DNA of 64,000 bases. It comes from an uncultured Gammaproteobacteria bacterium. GTDB lineage: Bacteria > Pseudomonadota > Gammaproteobacteria > Steroidobacterales > XN24. Location: NCBI GenBank assembly GCA_937924335.1, contig CALDWW010000013.1, positions 62,001 to 126,000 of the forward strand, in the 5' to 3' direction. A program made the translations under genes and the position numbers. Numbering within the stretch: the first letter of the stretch is position 1; the number at the start of each line of letters is the position of its first letter. Below the pieces are notes generated by a model that searched no databases, was not told the origin of the DNA, and worked only from the letters and a program-made list of their open reading frames with translations. This document shows, in pieces, positions 9,751 through 18,822 of the stretch.

Positions 9751-10400
9751 TGTTCACAGGCATCGTACAGACCATGGGGACCATCGAAGCGCTGACGCCT
9801 CGAGGTGGCGACGTACGTCTCGGCGTGCGTTGTCCCGACCTGCACACCGGATCCGGGACGGTTGGAGACAGCATCTCGGTGAGTGGCGTGTGTCTGACGG
9901 CGATAGAGCTGGATGAGAACGGCTTCAGGGCCGACGTCTCTCGCGAGACACTGGATCATACGACCCTGGGGCAATGCAGGCCCGGCGGGCGGGTCAATCT
10001 CGAGATGGCGCTGACCCTGGCGACGCCCTTGGGAGGCCACCTCGTGACCGGCCATGTCGATGGCATCGGAGAGGTCGTTGATCGTCGGGACGACGGCCGT
10101 TCGATTCGTTTCGGGATCAGGGTGCCCAGGGAGCTTTCGCGTTATGTTGCCCGCAAGGGTTCAGTCTGTCTGGACGGCGTCAGCCTGACCGTGAACGATG
10201 TGTCGGGAGACAGGTTCGGGGTCAATATCGTGCCGCACACTCTGGAGGTCACGACCCTCAGCGAGTGGGTAGCGGGGGTCGCTGTCAATCTCGAGGTCGA
10301 CATCGTGGCCCGATATCTCGAGAGACTGTTGGGCGATGATTCGTCCAGTGGGCTAAGCCTCGATAAACTGAAGGAGACTGGTTTTGCAGAAAGTGTCTGA
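9750..10400 (+). CDS. ribE: Riboflavin synthase, alpha subunit
   Basis: This enzyme dismutates two molecules of 6,7-dimethyl-8-ribityllumazine to riboflavin. The 216-aa sequence begins MFTGIVQTMG and shows the internal duplication of the family: two lumazine-binding repeats, each with GxSVSxSGVCLT- or GSVCLDGVSLT-like cores, and the GHLVTGHVDG segment. The GTG start overlaps the ribD stop and the 3' end overlaps ribBA by 17 bases, indicating translational coupling. The gene is also called ribC in some species. Confidence 0.96.
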   Translation: MFTGIVQTMGTIEALTPRGGDVRLGVRCPDLHTGSGTVGDSISVSGVCLTAIELDENGFRADVSRETLDHTTLGQCRPGGRVNLEMALTLATPLGGHLVTGHVDGIGEVVDRRDDGRSIRFGIRVPRELSRYVARKGSVCLDGVSLTVNDVSGDRFGVNIVPHTLEVTTLSEWVAGVAVNLEVDIVARYLERLLGDDSSSGLSLDKLKETGFAESV

Positions 10401-11514
10401 CCTGCGGGCCGAGGTCCACTACAACCCGATTGATGAAATCCTGGACGACATCCGTGCCGGACGGATGGTCGTCATGATGGACGATGAGGACCGTGAGAAC
10501 GAGGGCGACCTGGTGATGGCTGCCACCATGGTCAAGGCGGAAGACATCAATTTCATGGCCCGCTTCGGACGTGGACTGATCTGTCTGACCTTGAACCGTC
10601 AACGCTGCAAACAATTGCGGTTGCCATTGATGGTAACTAATACCGATGGCGAGAGAAGTACCAATTTCACGGTGTCTATCGAAGCCGCCGAGGGCGTGAC
10701 CACGGGTATCTCCGCGCACGATCGTGCCCACACGATCAAGACTGCCGTAGCGATGGATGCCAGTCCGGAGGATCTGCGCCAACCGGGGCATATCTTCCCG
10801 CTGATGGCCCAGCCTGGCGGCGTCCTGACCCGGGCAGGACATACAGAGGCGGGTTGCGATCTCACCCGTCTGGCCGGTCTCGAACCTGCCGCGGTCATCG
10901 TCGAGATCCTCAATGAGGACGGCAGCATGGCCCGGCGGCCGGATCTTGTTGAATTCGCCCGGCGGCATCAGCTGAAGATAGGCACCATTGCAGATCTCAT
11001 CCGTTACCGCTTACAGAAGGAAGAATCGGTCGAACGCATCTCGGACGACGTCGTGGAAACCGAATTCGGACAATTCCGTCTCGCCGTGTTTGAAGACCAT
11101 GTCCACCAGGATGTGCATCTGGCGCTGATCCGGGGGGAGATAGAGCAGCAATTACCCCTGGTCCGTGTCCAGTTGATGGACACGCTTCGTGACGTGATCG
11201 GGATCCAGACGGATGGTGGCGGTTGGCAACTCCGGGATGCGCTGCGACGGATCGCTGATGACGGCTGTGGCGTGGTAGTAATTCTGCGTGGTAGTGAGAC
11301 GCCGCGAGATCTGATGGACGCCGTCGAACGACTCCATGGGCGCGCAGGATTCCGGCTACGGGATGGCCGGGAGTCTACGGTACTGAGGACCCACGGCATC
11401 GGTGCCCAGATCCTGCGGAATCTCGGCGTGCACAGGATGCGGGTGCTCAGCGCGCCAAAGCAGATGTCGGCGATCTCCGGTTTTGGCCTCGAAGTCGTCG
11501 AGTACGTGGATTAG
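10384..11514 (+). CDS. ribBA: DHBP synthase RibB with degenerate GTP cyclohydrolase II domain (RibBA-type)
   Basis: The N-terminal half (to about residue 210) is a complete 3,4-dihydroxy-2-butanone 4-phosphate synthase with [10 protein letters not shown] (33-42) and GHTEAGCDL (152-160). The C-terminal half aligns with GTP cyclohydrolase II, including a late [13 protein letters not shown] and [11 protein letters not shown], but the zinc-binding block at about 263-280 has lost all three cysteines (D266, D277, G279 at the expected places). The protein is therefore probably monofunctional RibB, with GTP opened by another enzyme elsewhere. The start is taken as TTG at 10384, inside the ribE 3' end; no better start lies before the conserved [13 protein letters not shown] segment. 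Confidence 0.93.
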   Translation: MQKVSDLRAEVHYNPIDEILDDIRAGRMVVMMDDEDRENEGDLVMAATMVKAEDINFMARFGRGLICLTLNRQRCKQLRLPLMVTNTDGERSTNFTVSIEAAEGVTTGISAHDRAHTIKTAVAMDASPEDLRQPGHIFPLMAQPGGVLTRAGHTEAGCDLTRLAGLEPAAVIVEILNEDGSMARRPDLVEFARRHQLKIGTIADLIRYRLQKEESVERISDDVVETEFGQFRLAVFEDHVHQDVHLALIRGEIEQQLPLVRVQLMDTLRDVIGIQTDGGGWQLRDALRRIADDGCGVVVILRGSETPRDLMDAVERLHGRAGFRLRDGRESTVLRTHGIGAQILRNLGVHRMRVLSAPKQMSAISGFGLEVVEYVD

Positions 11515-11523
11515 GGAGATACC

Positions 11524-12000
11524 GTGGACGGCATCAAGACAGTCGAAGGGGCGGCCATCGCGAGGGATCTTCGTATCGGGATCGTCGCCGCCAGATTCAA
11601 CGAGTTCGTCGTGGACTCTCTGGTCCGCGGCGCGGTGGACGCTCTGGTCCGCCACGGTCTCAGGGAGAGGGACATCACTCTCGCCAGGGTGCCCGGAGCA
11701 TGGGAGATGCCGCTGGCGGTGAAGAAGATGGCGGCCTCGCGGCGCTATGACGCCGTTATCGCGCTCGGTGCCGTGATACGCGGGGCCACGCCTCACTTCG
11801 AGTATGTCGCGGGAGAGTGTGCCAAAGGTATCGCCCAGGTGTCCTATGCACACGATATTCCCGTGGCATTCGGCATCTTGACCACGGATACGATCGAGCA
11901 GGCCATTGAGCGTGCGGGTACGAAAGCCGGCAACAAGGGCGCCGAGGCTGCGACCAGCGCAATCGAAATGGTCAACCTGTTGCGTAAGCTGGAGGGCTGA
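11524..12000 (+). CDS. ribH: 6,7-dimethyl-8-ribityllumazine synthase
   Basis: RibH condenses the ribityl pyrimidine with DHBP to give lumazine, forming an icosahedral or pentameric shell. The 158-aa product has [39 protein letters not shown] and a GNKGAEAA segment near the C-terminus. The GTG start follows an AGGGAGA ribosome site. Three bases separate its stop from nusB, the classic ribH-nusB pair. Confidence 0.97.
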   Translation: MDGIKTVEGAAIARDLRIGIVAARFNEFVVDSLVRGAVDALVRHGLRERDITLARVPGAWEMPLAVKKMAASRRYDAVIALGAVIRGATPHFEYVAGECAKGIAQVSYAHDIPVAFGILTTDTIEQAIERAGTKAGNKGAEAATSAIEMVNLLRKLEG

Positions 12001-12003
12001 CGG

Positions 12004-12456
12004 ATGGCCCGGCGCCGCAGCGGTGGCTCGGCTGGCGCCCGCACTGTTGCCCGGCGGCGGGCGATGCAGGCTCTCTATCAGTGGCAGCTCACCGGTCAGC
12101 AAGGCCAGGACATCGTCCTGCAGTTTGCCGCCGAAGAAGAGCATCAGAAGGCAGACCGCGATCTGTTCAGAGAACTCGTCCGTGAAGTCATTGACGACCG
12201 AGAAGCCCTGGATCGCGACATCGGCGAGATATCCGACCGATCGACGGACCAGCTTGATCCTGTAGAGCACGGCATCCTGTTGATGGCGATCTACGAGTTG
12301 AAGCATCGCGTCGATGTACCGTTTCGGGTCGTTATCAACGAGGCGGTGGAACTGTCCCGGGCCTACGGCGCCGAGGATGGTCACAAGTTTGTCAACGCTC
12401 TGCTGGATCGGGCCGCGCGTAAATATCGACAGCGCGAGATGTCAGAGCGGAGCTGA
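12004..12456 (+). CDS. nusB: Transcription antitermination factor NusB
   Basis: NusB binds boxA RNA with ribosomal protein S10 and promotes rRNA antitermination. The 150-aa product opens with a basic stretch, then ARRRAMQALYQWQLTG, and has the conserved LDPVEHGILLMAIYELKH and PFRVVINEAVELSRAYG segments. It sits in its usual place after ribH and before thiL, although here a DUF2889 gene lies between. Confidence 0.96.
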   Translation: MARRRSGGSAGARTVARRRAMQALYQWQLTGQQGQDIVLQFAAEEEHQKADRDLFRELVREVIDDREALDRDIGEISDRSTDQLDPVEHGILLMAIYELKHRVDVPFRVVINEAVELSRAYGAEDGHKFVNALLDRAARKYRQREMSERS

Positions 12457-12470
12457 ATTCAGGAAGCCGC

Positions 12471-13016
12471 ATGCCATTGAGCCAGCCATCCGCGAGGCAG
12501 CACATCCACAGCCGGGACATCGATTGTTGCGGCTATCGACGGGACGACGGCCTCTGGGACATCGAGGGACGACTCGTCGATACCAAGACCTATGCGTTCG
12601 ACAATCGTTTCCGGGGAGAGGTCGCGGCGGGGGTGCCGGTACATGAGATGTGGATTCGTATGACGATAACGGACTCCCTGGAGATCACCGATCTGGAGGC
12701 CGTGACTGATCATCACCCGTTCCCCAACTGCCCTGACATCACTCCCGACTACGGCGCCATGATCGGTACCAGGATACGACCGGGCTGGAGCAAGATCGTC
12801 CGCGAACGTTTAGGCGATGCCCGCGGTTGCACCCACCAGACCCGCCTGCTACAGGAGATGGCGGTCGTGGCCATTCAGACGGTCTATCCTGTATTGAGCC
12901 GTGAGCAGAAGCTCGAGAGCTCAGAGCGGCGCCCGCCCCACCTGGACACCTGTCACGCGCTGAGGAGCGATGGCCCGATTGTCCAGGAACTCTATCCCCG
13001 CTGGTACAGGAGCTAA
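12471..13016 (+). CDS. DUF2889 family protein
   Basis: A 181-aa protein of the DUF2889 family, function unknown. It has the family pattern: an early RDIDCCGYRRDDGLWDIEG block, then a DTKTY segment, VPVHEMWIRMTI, a PNCP motif, and GWSKIVRERLGDARGCTHQTRLL followed by a helix ending AIQTVYPVL. Conserved Cys, His and Asp residues hint at metal or cofactor binding, but this is speculative. No signal peptide or membrane segment. It sits tightly between nusB and thiL (14 and 3 bp), so it is probably co-transcribed with them. Confidence 0.85.
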   Translation: MPLSQPSARQHIHSRDIDCCGYRRDDGLWDIEGRLVDTKTYAFDNRFRGEVAAGVPVHEMWIRMTITDSLEITDLEAVTDHHPFPNCPDITPDYGAMIGTRIRPGWSKIVRERLGDARGCTHQTRLLQEMAVVAIQTVYPVLSREQKLESSERRPPHLDTCHALRSDGPIVQELYPRWYRS

Positions 13017-13019
13017 TCC

Positions 13020-13985
13020 TTGTCGAGCCTGGACGAGGCTGGAGTCATTGATGTCGTCGCCCGCGGCGAGTTGCCCCGACCCGGCGTCCTTCTCGGTATC
13101 GGAGATGACGCGGCGGTGGTACAGCCACCGCCTGGCAAACTCATGGTGCTTGCAACGGATACCCTCAATGAGGGGGTTCACTTTCCCGTCGGCATAGCGT
13201 CCTGTGATCTCGGGCATCGGGCCGTGGCCGTCAATCTGAGTGACCTCGCCGCGATGGGGGCCACTCCGGCATGGGCATTGCTATCGCTGTCGATGCCGGC
13301 GGCAGATGCAGAGTGGGTAACTGGTTTTGTGGAGGGAGCTCAGCGTCTGGCGAAACGCCATGACGTAGCGATCGTGGGTGGAGACACGGTGCGTGGGCCG
13401 CTCAGCGTTTGCATGCATGTTGTCGGTTTCGTCGAGCCGGAGAGATTTCTGGCCCGCGGGAACGCCAGCCCGGGTGACGCCGTTTTCGTGACCGGACACC
13501 CGGGTGATGCATCTGCCGGCCTGTCGCTGCTGCAGTCCGGCGACAGCGGCAATCGGCTCACGGATCGATTTCTGCGGCCACAGCCGCGAACAGATGTCGG
13601 GTGTGCTCTCGGCGGGGTGGCGAGCGCCGCTATCGACATTTCGGACGGGCTCGTGACAGACCTTCGCCGGATGGCTGCCGCCAGCGGTGCGCGCTTCGTG
13701 ATTGAACTCCGCGACCTGCCCTTATCGGATGCGCTCGTCGACTTGCGGGGCGCAGACGCCGCGTTGCAGCACGCACTTGCTGGCGGCGATGACTACGAGT
13801 TGTGTTTTACGGTCGATCCCGGGCGGGAGGCGTTGCTTGGCGGCTTGGCTGCTGACTGGGACTGCGGGATCACCCGGATAGGTCATGTCGAGGCGGGTGA
13901 AGGCCTGGTGTTGCTGAAAGATGGCGAACCCATGCAGGTAACGTCTCTGCAGGAGTGGCAACACTTTCCGAAGGCCCACTCGTGA
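13020..13985 (+). CDS. thiL: Thiamine-monophosphate kinase
   Basis: ThiL phosphorylates thiamine monophosphate to the active diphosphate cofactor (needed, for example, by Dxs in this window). The 321-aa sequence has GIGDDAAVV near residue 26, TDTLNEGVHF, the metal-binding NLSDLAAMGATP, VGGDTVRGPL, and SDGLVTDLRRM. The start is TTG at 13020 after an AGGAG site; it gives a normal family N-terminus. The 3' end overlaps pgpA by four bases. Confidence 0.95.
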   Translation: MSSLDEAGVIDVVARGELPRPGVLLGIGDDAAVVQPPPGKLMVLATDTLNEGVHFPVGIASCDLGHRAVAVNLSDLAAMGATPAWALLSLSMPAADAEWVTGFVEGAQRLAKRHDVAIVGGDTVRGPLSVCMHVVGFVEPERFLARGNASPGDAVFVTGHPGDASAGLSLLQSGDSGNRLTDRFLRPQPRTDVGCALGGVASAAIDISDGLVTDLRRMAAASGARFVIELRDLPLSDALVDLRGADAALQHALAGGDDYELCFTVDPGREALLGGLAADWDCGITRIGHVEAGEGLVLLKDGEPMQVTSLQEWQHFPKAHS

Positions 13986-14464
13986 GCAGGGTCCAGGCCG
14001 GCGTCATTTTTCGGGATCCGGTCCATTTCCTGGCGTTCGGGTTCGGTTCGGGTCTGGCCCCAGTCGCCCCGGGGACGTTCGGTACTCTCGTCGGCGTCAT
14101 CATCGGGCTGGCCCTGCAGCCGCTTGGCCTGATCGCGAATGCGCTTGTCGTACTCGCCATATCTCTGGCCGGAATCTGGATCTGTGGGGAAAGTGCCCGG
14201 CGCCTCGGCGAGCACGATCACCCGGGTATCGTCTGGGATGAGATTGCGGGTTATCTGTTGACCATGCTGGCCGCACCACCGGGCTGGCCATGGGTGATCG
14301 CGGGTTTCTGTCTGTTCCGATTCTTCGACATCTGGAAGCCCCGGCCCATACGGGACCTGGATCACGGAATGTCCGGCGGTCTGGGTATTATGCTCGACGA
14401 CATCATGGCCGGCGTATACGCTGGCGCAGTCCTGCTCGGAATCCGCTACCTGATCCCCGCCTGA
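13982..14464 (+). CDS. pgpA: Phosphatidylglycerophosphatase A
   Basis: PgpA removes phosphate from phosphatidylglycerol phosphate in the inner membrane. The product (160 aa from the GTG at 13982) has the family start region FGFGSGLAPVAPGTFGTLVG, three to four membrane helices, the acidic motif HDHPGIVWDEIAGY, and RFFDIWKPRPIRDLD with a late LDDIMAG. The chosen start gives a GTGA overlap with thiL and has a GAAGG site seven bases upstream; another in-frame GTG at 13955 would add nine residues. The thiL-pgpA order is typical of gammaproteobacteria. Confidence 0.93.
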   Translation: MSRVQAGVIFRDPVHFLAFGFGSGLAPVAPGTFGTLVGVIIGLALQPLGLIANALVVLAISLAGIWICGESARRLGEHDHPGIVWDEIAGYLLTMLAAPPGWPWVIAGFCLFRFFDIWKPRPIRDLDHGMSGGLGIMLDDIMAGVYAGAVLLGIRYLIPA

Positions 14465-14491
14465 AGGGGCATGAAATGAGGGAGCACGTGC

Positions 14492-15760
14492 TTGCCTGAC
14501 AAGATAGGAAAATACCGGATCATAAACGAGGTCGGCCAGGGTAGTACTGGCGCGGTCTATCTGTCACATGATCCCTTCTACGGCCGCGATGTCGCCATCA
14601 AGCTGTACAACTCGGAAATCGATGGGGACGACGATGTCCGGGCCCGAACAGCGAAGAAGATGTTCTTTACCGAAGCGCAGATGGTCGGGCGCCTCCAGCA
14701 TCCGAACATCCTGCCGATCTTCGACGCCGGCGTGGAACAGGATCGCTACTACGTGGCGATGGAGCATGTGCATGGTGCACGCACGCTGAGCACTTACTGC
14801 AAGGCAGGCAATCTGCTGCCACTGGACGATGCCCTGAAGATCGTTTTTACGTGTGCGAGAGCGCTGCATTACGCTCACTCCCGCAAGGTCATCCACAGGG
14901 ACATCAAGCCGAGCAACATTATCCTGACGCTGGATAATCAGGTGCGGATCATCGATTTCGGCATAGCACTGTGCGCCGACTCCGACATATCCAGGATCGA
15001 GGGGATCGCCGGGTCACCCAGCTATATGTCGCCCGAGCAGATCAAGTCTGAAGAGATCACGGCCGCATCCGACGTCTACTCGCTCGGCGTCGTGATGTAC
15101 GAGCTGCTGACTGGACATCGGCCATTCAAGGCCAACAGCCTGGCCAAGCTGCTGCACAAGATCGTTTATTCAACACCGGTTCCGATTCACCAGTTGCGGG
15201 AAGACGTGACAGAAGACCTGGAAGAGGTCGTGATGCGCGCCTTGCGGAAGAAGCCCGAGGAGCGCTACGCCACCGGGCTGGAGTTCGCCGCGGAGTTGAC
15301 CCGTGTGCACCAGCAGCTGCGCAAGCAGCAGAGCAAGCTCGATGAGCAGGAGCACTTTGACCTGCTCCGGGGCCTGCGATTCTTTCACGACTTCTCTCAC
15401 GGTGAGATCCGCGAGCTGATGCGAGCCGGGGAATGGCGTACCTTCGAGGTCGGCCAGGAGATCGTGAAAGAAGGTGATCTCGACGACAGGTTCTACATCA
15501 TCGTCGAGGGTCGCGTTAACGTGAATACAGGAGGCCGGGTCGTCGGTAGCATGGCCTCCGGTGAGTGCTTCGGTGAGACGAGTTATGTCACCGACGCCAC
15601 TCGGGCCGCCAGCATCAATGCCCACGAGGCCGTCACGTTGCTGCGGCTGAGTTCGACCATGCTTGAGACTCTATCAACGGCCTGCCAGCTCCGATTCAAC
15701 CGGGTTTTCCTACGCAGCCTCATCAGCCGATTGCAGGGCGGCAGCGCCAGTCCGGGCTGA
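14492..15760 (+). CDS. Ser/Thr protein kinase fused to cyclic-nucleotide-binding domain
   Basis: A 422-aa soluble protein. Residues 7 to about 270 are a complete Hanks-type kinase: glycine loop GQGSTGAVY (15-23), lysine K37, HRDIKPSN (135-142), DFG (155-157) and an SPE motif (180-182), so it should be active. After a short charged linker (about 275-290), residues 295-410 are a cNMP-binding domain with a phosphate-binding cassette: FGE (360-362) and the key arginine R371 in TRAAS. This suggests a kinase switched by cAMP or cGMP (inference), a single-chain analogue of eukaryotic PKG in reverse domain order. No membrane segment and no phosphatase gene nearby. TTG start after a GAGGGAG site, 27 bp beyond pgpA. 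Confidence 0.9.
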   Translation: MPDKIGKYRIINEVGQGSTGAVYLSHDPFYGRDVAIKLYNSEIDGDDDVRARTAKKMFFTEAQMVGRLQHPNILPIFDAGVEQDRYYVAMEHVHGARTLSTYCKAGNLLPLDDALKIVFTCARALHYAHSRKVIHRDIKPSNIILTLDNQVRIIDFGIALCADSDISRIEGIAGSPSYMSPEQIKSEEITAASDVYSLGVVMYELLTGHRPFKANSLAKLLHKIVYSTPVPIHQLREDVTEDLEEVVMRALRKKPEERYATGLEFAAELTRVHQQLRKQQSKLDEQEHFDLLRGLRFFHDFSHGEIRELMRAGEWRTFEVGQEIVKEGDLDDRFYIIVEGRVNVNTGGRVVGSMASGECFGETSYVTDATRAASINAHEAVTLLRLSSTMLETLSTACQLRFNRVFLRSLISRLQGGSASPG

Positions 15761-15814
15761 AGGAGAGTTTGCCGGAGCGCAGTCTGCTCCCTGCCAGTCC
15801 GGGCGGACCAGATC

Positions 15815-16648
15815 TCAGGCCGCTGTCTCGTCCAGGTCCTTGTTCTTCTCAATCAGCGCGTAGGCAGAATGATTGTGAATGGACTCGAAATTTTCCGATT
15901 CCACTACATAGCCGCGAATGCGCTCGTCTGCATTCAGCCGGACGGCAATATCCCGGACCATGTCTTCCACGAACTTCGGATTCTGATAGGCGCGCTCGGT
16001 TACGTACTTCTCGTCAGGGCGTTTCAGGATGCCGTACAGCTCGCATGACGCTTCCTGTTCGGCAATTTCGATAAGCTCCTCGATCCACATGAAGCTGTCG
16101 ATCCTGGCCTTGATGGTGACATGAGAGCGTTGATTGTGGGCACCGAAGTCTGAAATCTTCTTGGAACAGGGACACAGGCTGGTGACCGGCACTACAACCT
16201 TTATGTAGATGGTATTGCGTCCCTGTTTTCTCTCGCCGATCAGGCTGGCGTGGTAGTCCAGAAGGCTCTCAACGCCGCTGATAGGGGCCTTCTTGGAGAC
16301 GAAATAAGGGAAGCTCATTTCAATGTGCCCGGAATCCGCGTCCAGGCGCTCGGTGAGTTCGGACAACATGCCGCGGAACGACTTGACGGTGATCTCTCGC
16401 TCGTGATTGTTAAGGATCTCCACGAAACGGGACATATGCGTCCCTTTGAAATCGTGGGGGAGGTTCACATACATATTGAAGTTGGCCACGGTCTGCTGTT
16501 CACCGCCGCTTCGATCCCGGACCCTCACAGGGTGGAATATGTCCTTGATGCCGACCTTGTTGATCGGTATCCGCCGGAGGTCGGCTCTGCCTTGTACATC
16601 TTCTATCGGATCCACGGTCGCAGTGCCTGTCTCGGGGTGCTGACGCAT
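15815..16648 (-). CDS. folE2: GTP cyclohydrolase FolE2 (type IB)
   Basis: FolE2 makes dihydroneopterin triphosphate, the first folate precursor, using varied metals rather than strictly zinc. The 277-aa product belongs to COG1469: [17 protein letters not shown], the [16 protein letters not shown] block, and the active-site cysteine in [19 protein letters not shown]. An AGGA ribosome site lies just upstream of the ATG. Its ~100-nt leader starts at an extended -10 promoter and has two inverted repeats. Many bacteria express FolE2 when zinc is short; no Zur box was recognised by eye. Confidence 0.95.
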   Translation of the reverse strand: MRQHPETGTATVDPIEDVQGRADLRRIPINKVGIKDIFHPVRVRDRSGGEQQTVANFNMYVNLPHDFKGTHMSRFVEILNNHEREITVKSFRGMLSELTERLDADSGHIEMSFPYFVSKKAPISGVESLLDYHASLIGERKQGRNTIYIKVVVPVTSLCPCSKKISDFGAHNQRSHVTIKARIDSFMWIEELIEIAEQEASCELYGILKRPDEKYVTERAYQNPKFVEDMVRDIAVRLNADERIRGYVVESENFESIHNHSAYALIEKNKDLDETAA

Positions 16649-16745
16649 TGATGATTTCCTGAATGTGTGGCGGAGGAGTTCGCAAGGAAGTTGCAGCCGG
16701 TTTCACAGCGAACTGACCGTGTTGGACTCCCCCGGCTCCAACGCG
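16649..16745 (-). promoter_or_regulatory. Structured leader of folE2
   Basis: The predicted 5' untranslated region has two inverted repeats: GTTCGC/GCGAAC (16678-16683 and 16708-16713) and TTGGA/TCCAA (16722-16726 and 16737-16741). It ends with the AGGA ribosome site. I do not recognise a known riboswitch class. It may simply be a stable leader, or a cis-regulatory element for folate or metal response. Confidence 0.35.
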
Positions 16746-16752
16746 GCCTGCG

Positions 16753-16761
16753 ATTATACCA
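16753..16761 (-). promoter_or_regulatory. Extended -10 promoter for folE2
   Basis: On the minus strand the sequence TGGTATAAT (rc of 16753-16761) is a perfect extended -10 element. No good -35 is seen, which is normal for extended -10 promoters. Transcription would start near 16746. Confidence 0.55.
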
Positions 16762-16802
16762 ATATGTTGCCGGTCTACTGCGCGCGACCGGACGATCAGT
16801 GC

Positions 16803-18695
16803 CTAAGCGCCATGACCTGCGCGAAAGCGTGTGGTTTCTCCGCTCCAGGCACGGATAGCCTGCACGACCGACTCATGATCAAGACCGGCTGCAGCGAGAC
16901 ATTGGTCCCGGGAGCCGTGTTCGATAAAGCGATCCGGAATTCCCAGATTCAGGACAGGCAAGGCGATGCCTAGTCGAGCCAGGCATTCGTTGACAGCGCT
17001 GCCGGCTCCGCCGGCGACCGCATTGTCCTCGATCGTCACGAGCGCCCGATGACTTCCTGCGAGTCGGAGTATGAGATCTTCATCGAGGGGCTTGATGAAG
17101 CGCATGTTGACGACCGTTGCATCCAGGTCGTCTCCCACTGTCCTGGCTGTCGGCACCATGGCACCGAAAGCGAGCACGGCTACCTGGGAGCCCTCACGGC
17201 ATACTGCCGCCTTACCGACAGGTAGTGCCTTCATCTGACGATCGATTTCGACGCCAGGTCCCGTGCCGCGCGGGTAGCGGACGGCTGATGGCTGGTCGAG
17301 CGTGACGCCTGTGTAGAGCATCTGCCGGCATTCGTTCTCGTCAGCCGGCGCCATGACGATCATGTTTGGAACACAACGCAGATAGCTCAGATCGAATGCG
17401 CCGTGATGCGTCGGCCCGTCGGCGCCGACGAGGCCACCTCGGTCGATAGCAAAGACGACAGGCAGGTTCTGCAATGCCACGTCATGGATCAGCTGGTCAT
17501 AAGCCCGCTGCAGGAATGACGAATAAATCGCAACCACGGGCCTCATGCCCTCGCAGGCCAGACCGGCACCCAGGGTCACCGAGTGCTGTTCCGCGATGCC
17601 GACGTCAAAATAACGATTGGGGAATCGCTTCTCGAACTCGACCATGCCTGACCCTTCCCGCATGGCGGGCGTGATGCCGACGATGCGCTCGTCAGCGTCC
17701 GCCATGTCGATCAGCCAGTCGCCAAAGATCTTCGAATAGCTCGGACCGCCACTCTTCTTCTTTATGAGTTCGCCCTTGTCCGGAATGAACGGTCCCGGGC
17801 CATGCCACTTGATGGGATCGGCCTCCGCGGGCTCGTAACCCTTGCCCTTGCGTGTCATCACGTGCAGAAACTGCGGACCCTTCAGATCGCGGAGATTCCG
17901 CAAGGTGGATAGAAGGGCATCCATATCATGGCCGTCGATCGGTCCGATGTAGTTGAGGCCCAGTTCCTCGAACAGGGTCCCGGGCAGCACCATGCCCTTC
18001 ACATGTTCTTCCGAACGTCGCGCGAGCTCCCAGACCGTAGGCATCCGGTGGATCAGCTTCTTGCTGCCCTCGCGGATAGTGGAGTACAGCTTGCCGGAGA
18101 GAATCTTTGCCAGATAGTTCGACATGGCGCCGACGTTCTCGGAGATCGACATGTCGTTATCGTTGAGGATGACGAGGAGGTCAACGTTGAGACTGCCGGC
18201 GTGATTCAATGCCTCGTACGCCAGTCCGGCCGTCATCGCTCCGTCGCCAATGACAGCGATCACCCGCCGGGATTCGCCTCTGGAAGCGGCTGCGATCGCC
18301 ATCCCCAGCGCTGCGCTCACAGAGGTGCTGGAGTGTCCCACGCCGAAGGTGTCATATTCACTCTCGGATCTGCTGGGGAACGGCGCCAGTCCGCCCATCT
18401 GCCGGATGGTCGACAGCTGGTCACGTCGCCCGGTCAGGATCTTGTGCGGATAGGCCTGGTGACCCACATCCCAGACAATGCGATCACGGGGAGTCTCAAA
18501 CGCGTAGTGCAGCGCGGTGGCCAGCTCTATCGTCCCCAGGTTGGCGGCGAAATGCCCTCCTGTATGACTCATGGTCTGGATCAGGTAATCGCGGATCTCA
18601 TCGCTCAGCGATGCCAGCGATTCCTCCGGCATCTTTCTCAGATCCGCCGGAGAATCGATTCGGGCTAGCTGTGGATATCTATTCGCGTTATCCAT
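16803..18695 (-). CDS. dxs: 1-deoxy-D-xylulose-5-phosphate synthase
   Basis: Dxs is the thiamine-diphosphate enzyme that joins pyruvate and glyceraldehyde 3-phosphate in the first step of the MEP isoprenoid pathway. Length 630 aa is normal. Landmarks: [37 protein letters not shown], the ThDP motif [15 protein letters not shown] with NDNDMSIS, and the transketolase-like pyrimidine domain containing [17 protein letters not shown] and [15 protein letters not shown]. It follows ispA on the same strand, 127 bp downstream, with its own likely promoter; xseB-ispA-dxs is a standard gammaproteobacterial order. Confidence 0.98.
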   Translation of the reverse strand: MDNANRYPQLARIDSPADLRKMPEESLASLSDEIRDYLIQTMSHTGGHFAANLGTIELATALHYAFETPRDRIVWDVGHQAYPHKILTGRRDQLSTIRQMGGLAPFPSRSESEYDTFGVGHSSTSVSAALGMAIAAASRGESRRVIAVIGDGAMTAGLAYEALNHAGSLNVDLLVILNDNDMSISENVGAMSNYLAKILSGKLYSTIREGSKKLIHRMPTVWELARRSEEHVKGMVLPGTLFEELGLNYIGPIDGHDMDALLSTLRNLRDLKGPQFLHVMTRKGKGYEPAEADPIKWHGPGPFIPDKGELIKKKSGGPSYSKIFGDWLIDMADADERIVGITPAMREGSGMVEFEKRFPNRYFDVGIAEQHSVTLGAGLACEGMRPVVAIYSSFLQRAYDQLIHDVALQNLPVVFAIDRGGLVGADGPTHHGAFDLSYLRCVPNMIVMAPADENECRQMLYTGVTLDQPSAVRYPRGTGPGVEIDRQMKALPVGKAAVCREGSQVAVLAFGAMVPTARTVGDDLDATVVNMRFIKPLDEDLILRLAGSHRALVTIEDNAVAGGAGSAVNECLARLGIALPVLNLGIPDRFIEHGSRDQCLAAAGLDHESVVQAIRAWSGETTRFRAGHGA

Positions 18696-18734
18696 GAAGA
18701 CGCCGGTGACCGCAGGCTGGTGGGTAGTTATCGA

Positions 18735-18748
18735 TGGGCGATCGCCCA
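18735..18748. repeat. 14-bp perfect palindrome with GCGATCGC core
   Basis: TGGGCGATCGCCCA reads the same on both strands. It lies between the dxs promoter and the dxs start, so it would be in the 5' untranslated region or act as an operator. No copy of this exact 14-mer was noticed elsewhere by eye. Confidence 0.5.
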
Positions 18749-18768
18749 GAACTCTGGGCTACTGCGGC

Positions 18769-18797
18769 ATTATCGTGGAGACGGCCATCCTTGTCCA
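18769..18797 (-). promoter_or_regulatory. Sigma-70 promoter for dxs
   Basis: On the minus strand TGGACA (rc of 18792-18797) and GATAAT (rc of 18769-18774) are separated by 17 bases. This would start transcription near 18762, giving a leader of about 67 nt that contains the GCGATCGC palindrome. Confidence 0.55.
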
Positions 18798-18822
18798 AGC
18801 GACGGGCCCGCCGTCCAGGGAT

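Noticed and set aside
10384-11514. A GTP cyclohydrolase II activity for the RibBA protein
   Set aside because: The zinc cysteines are absent, so the name RibBA describes the layout only.
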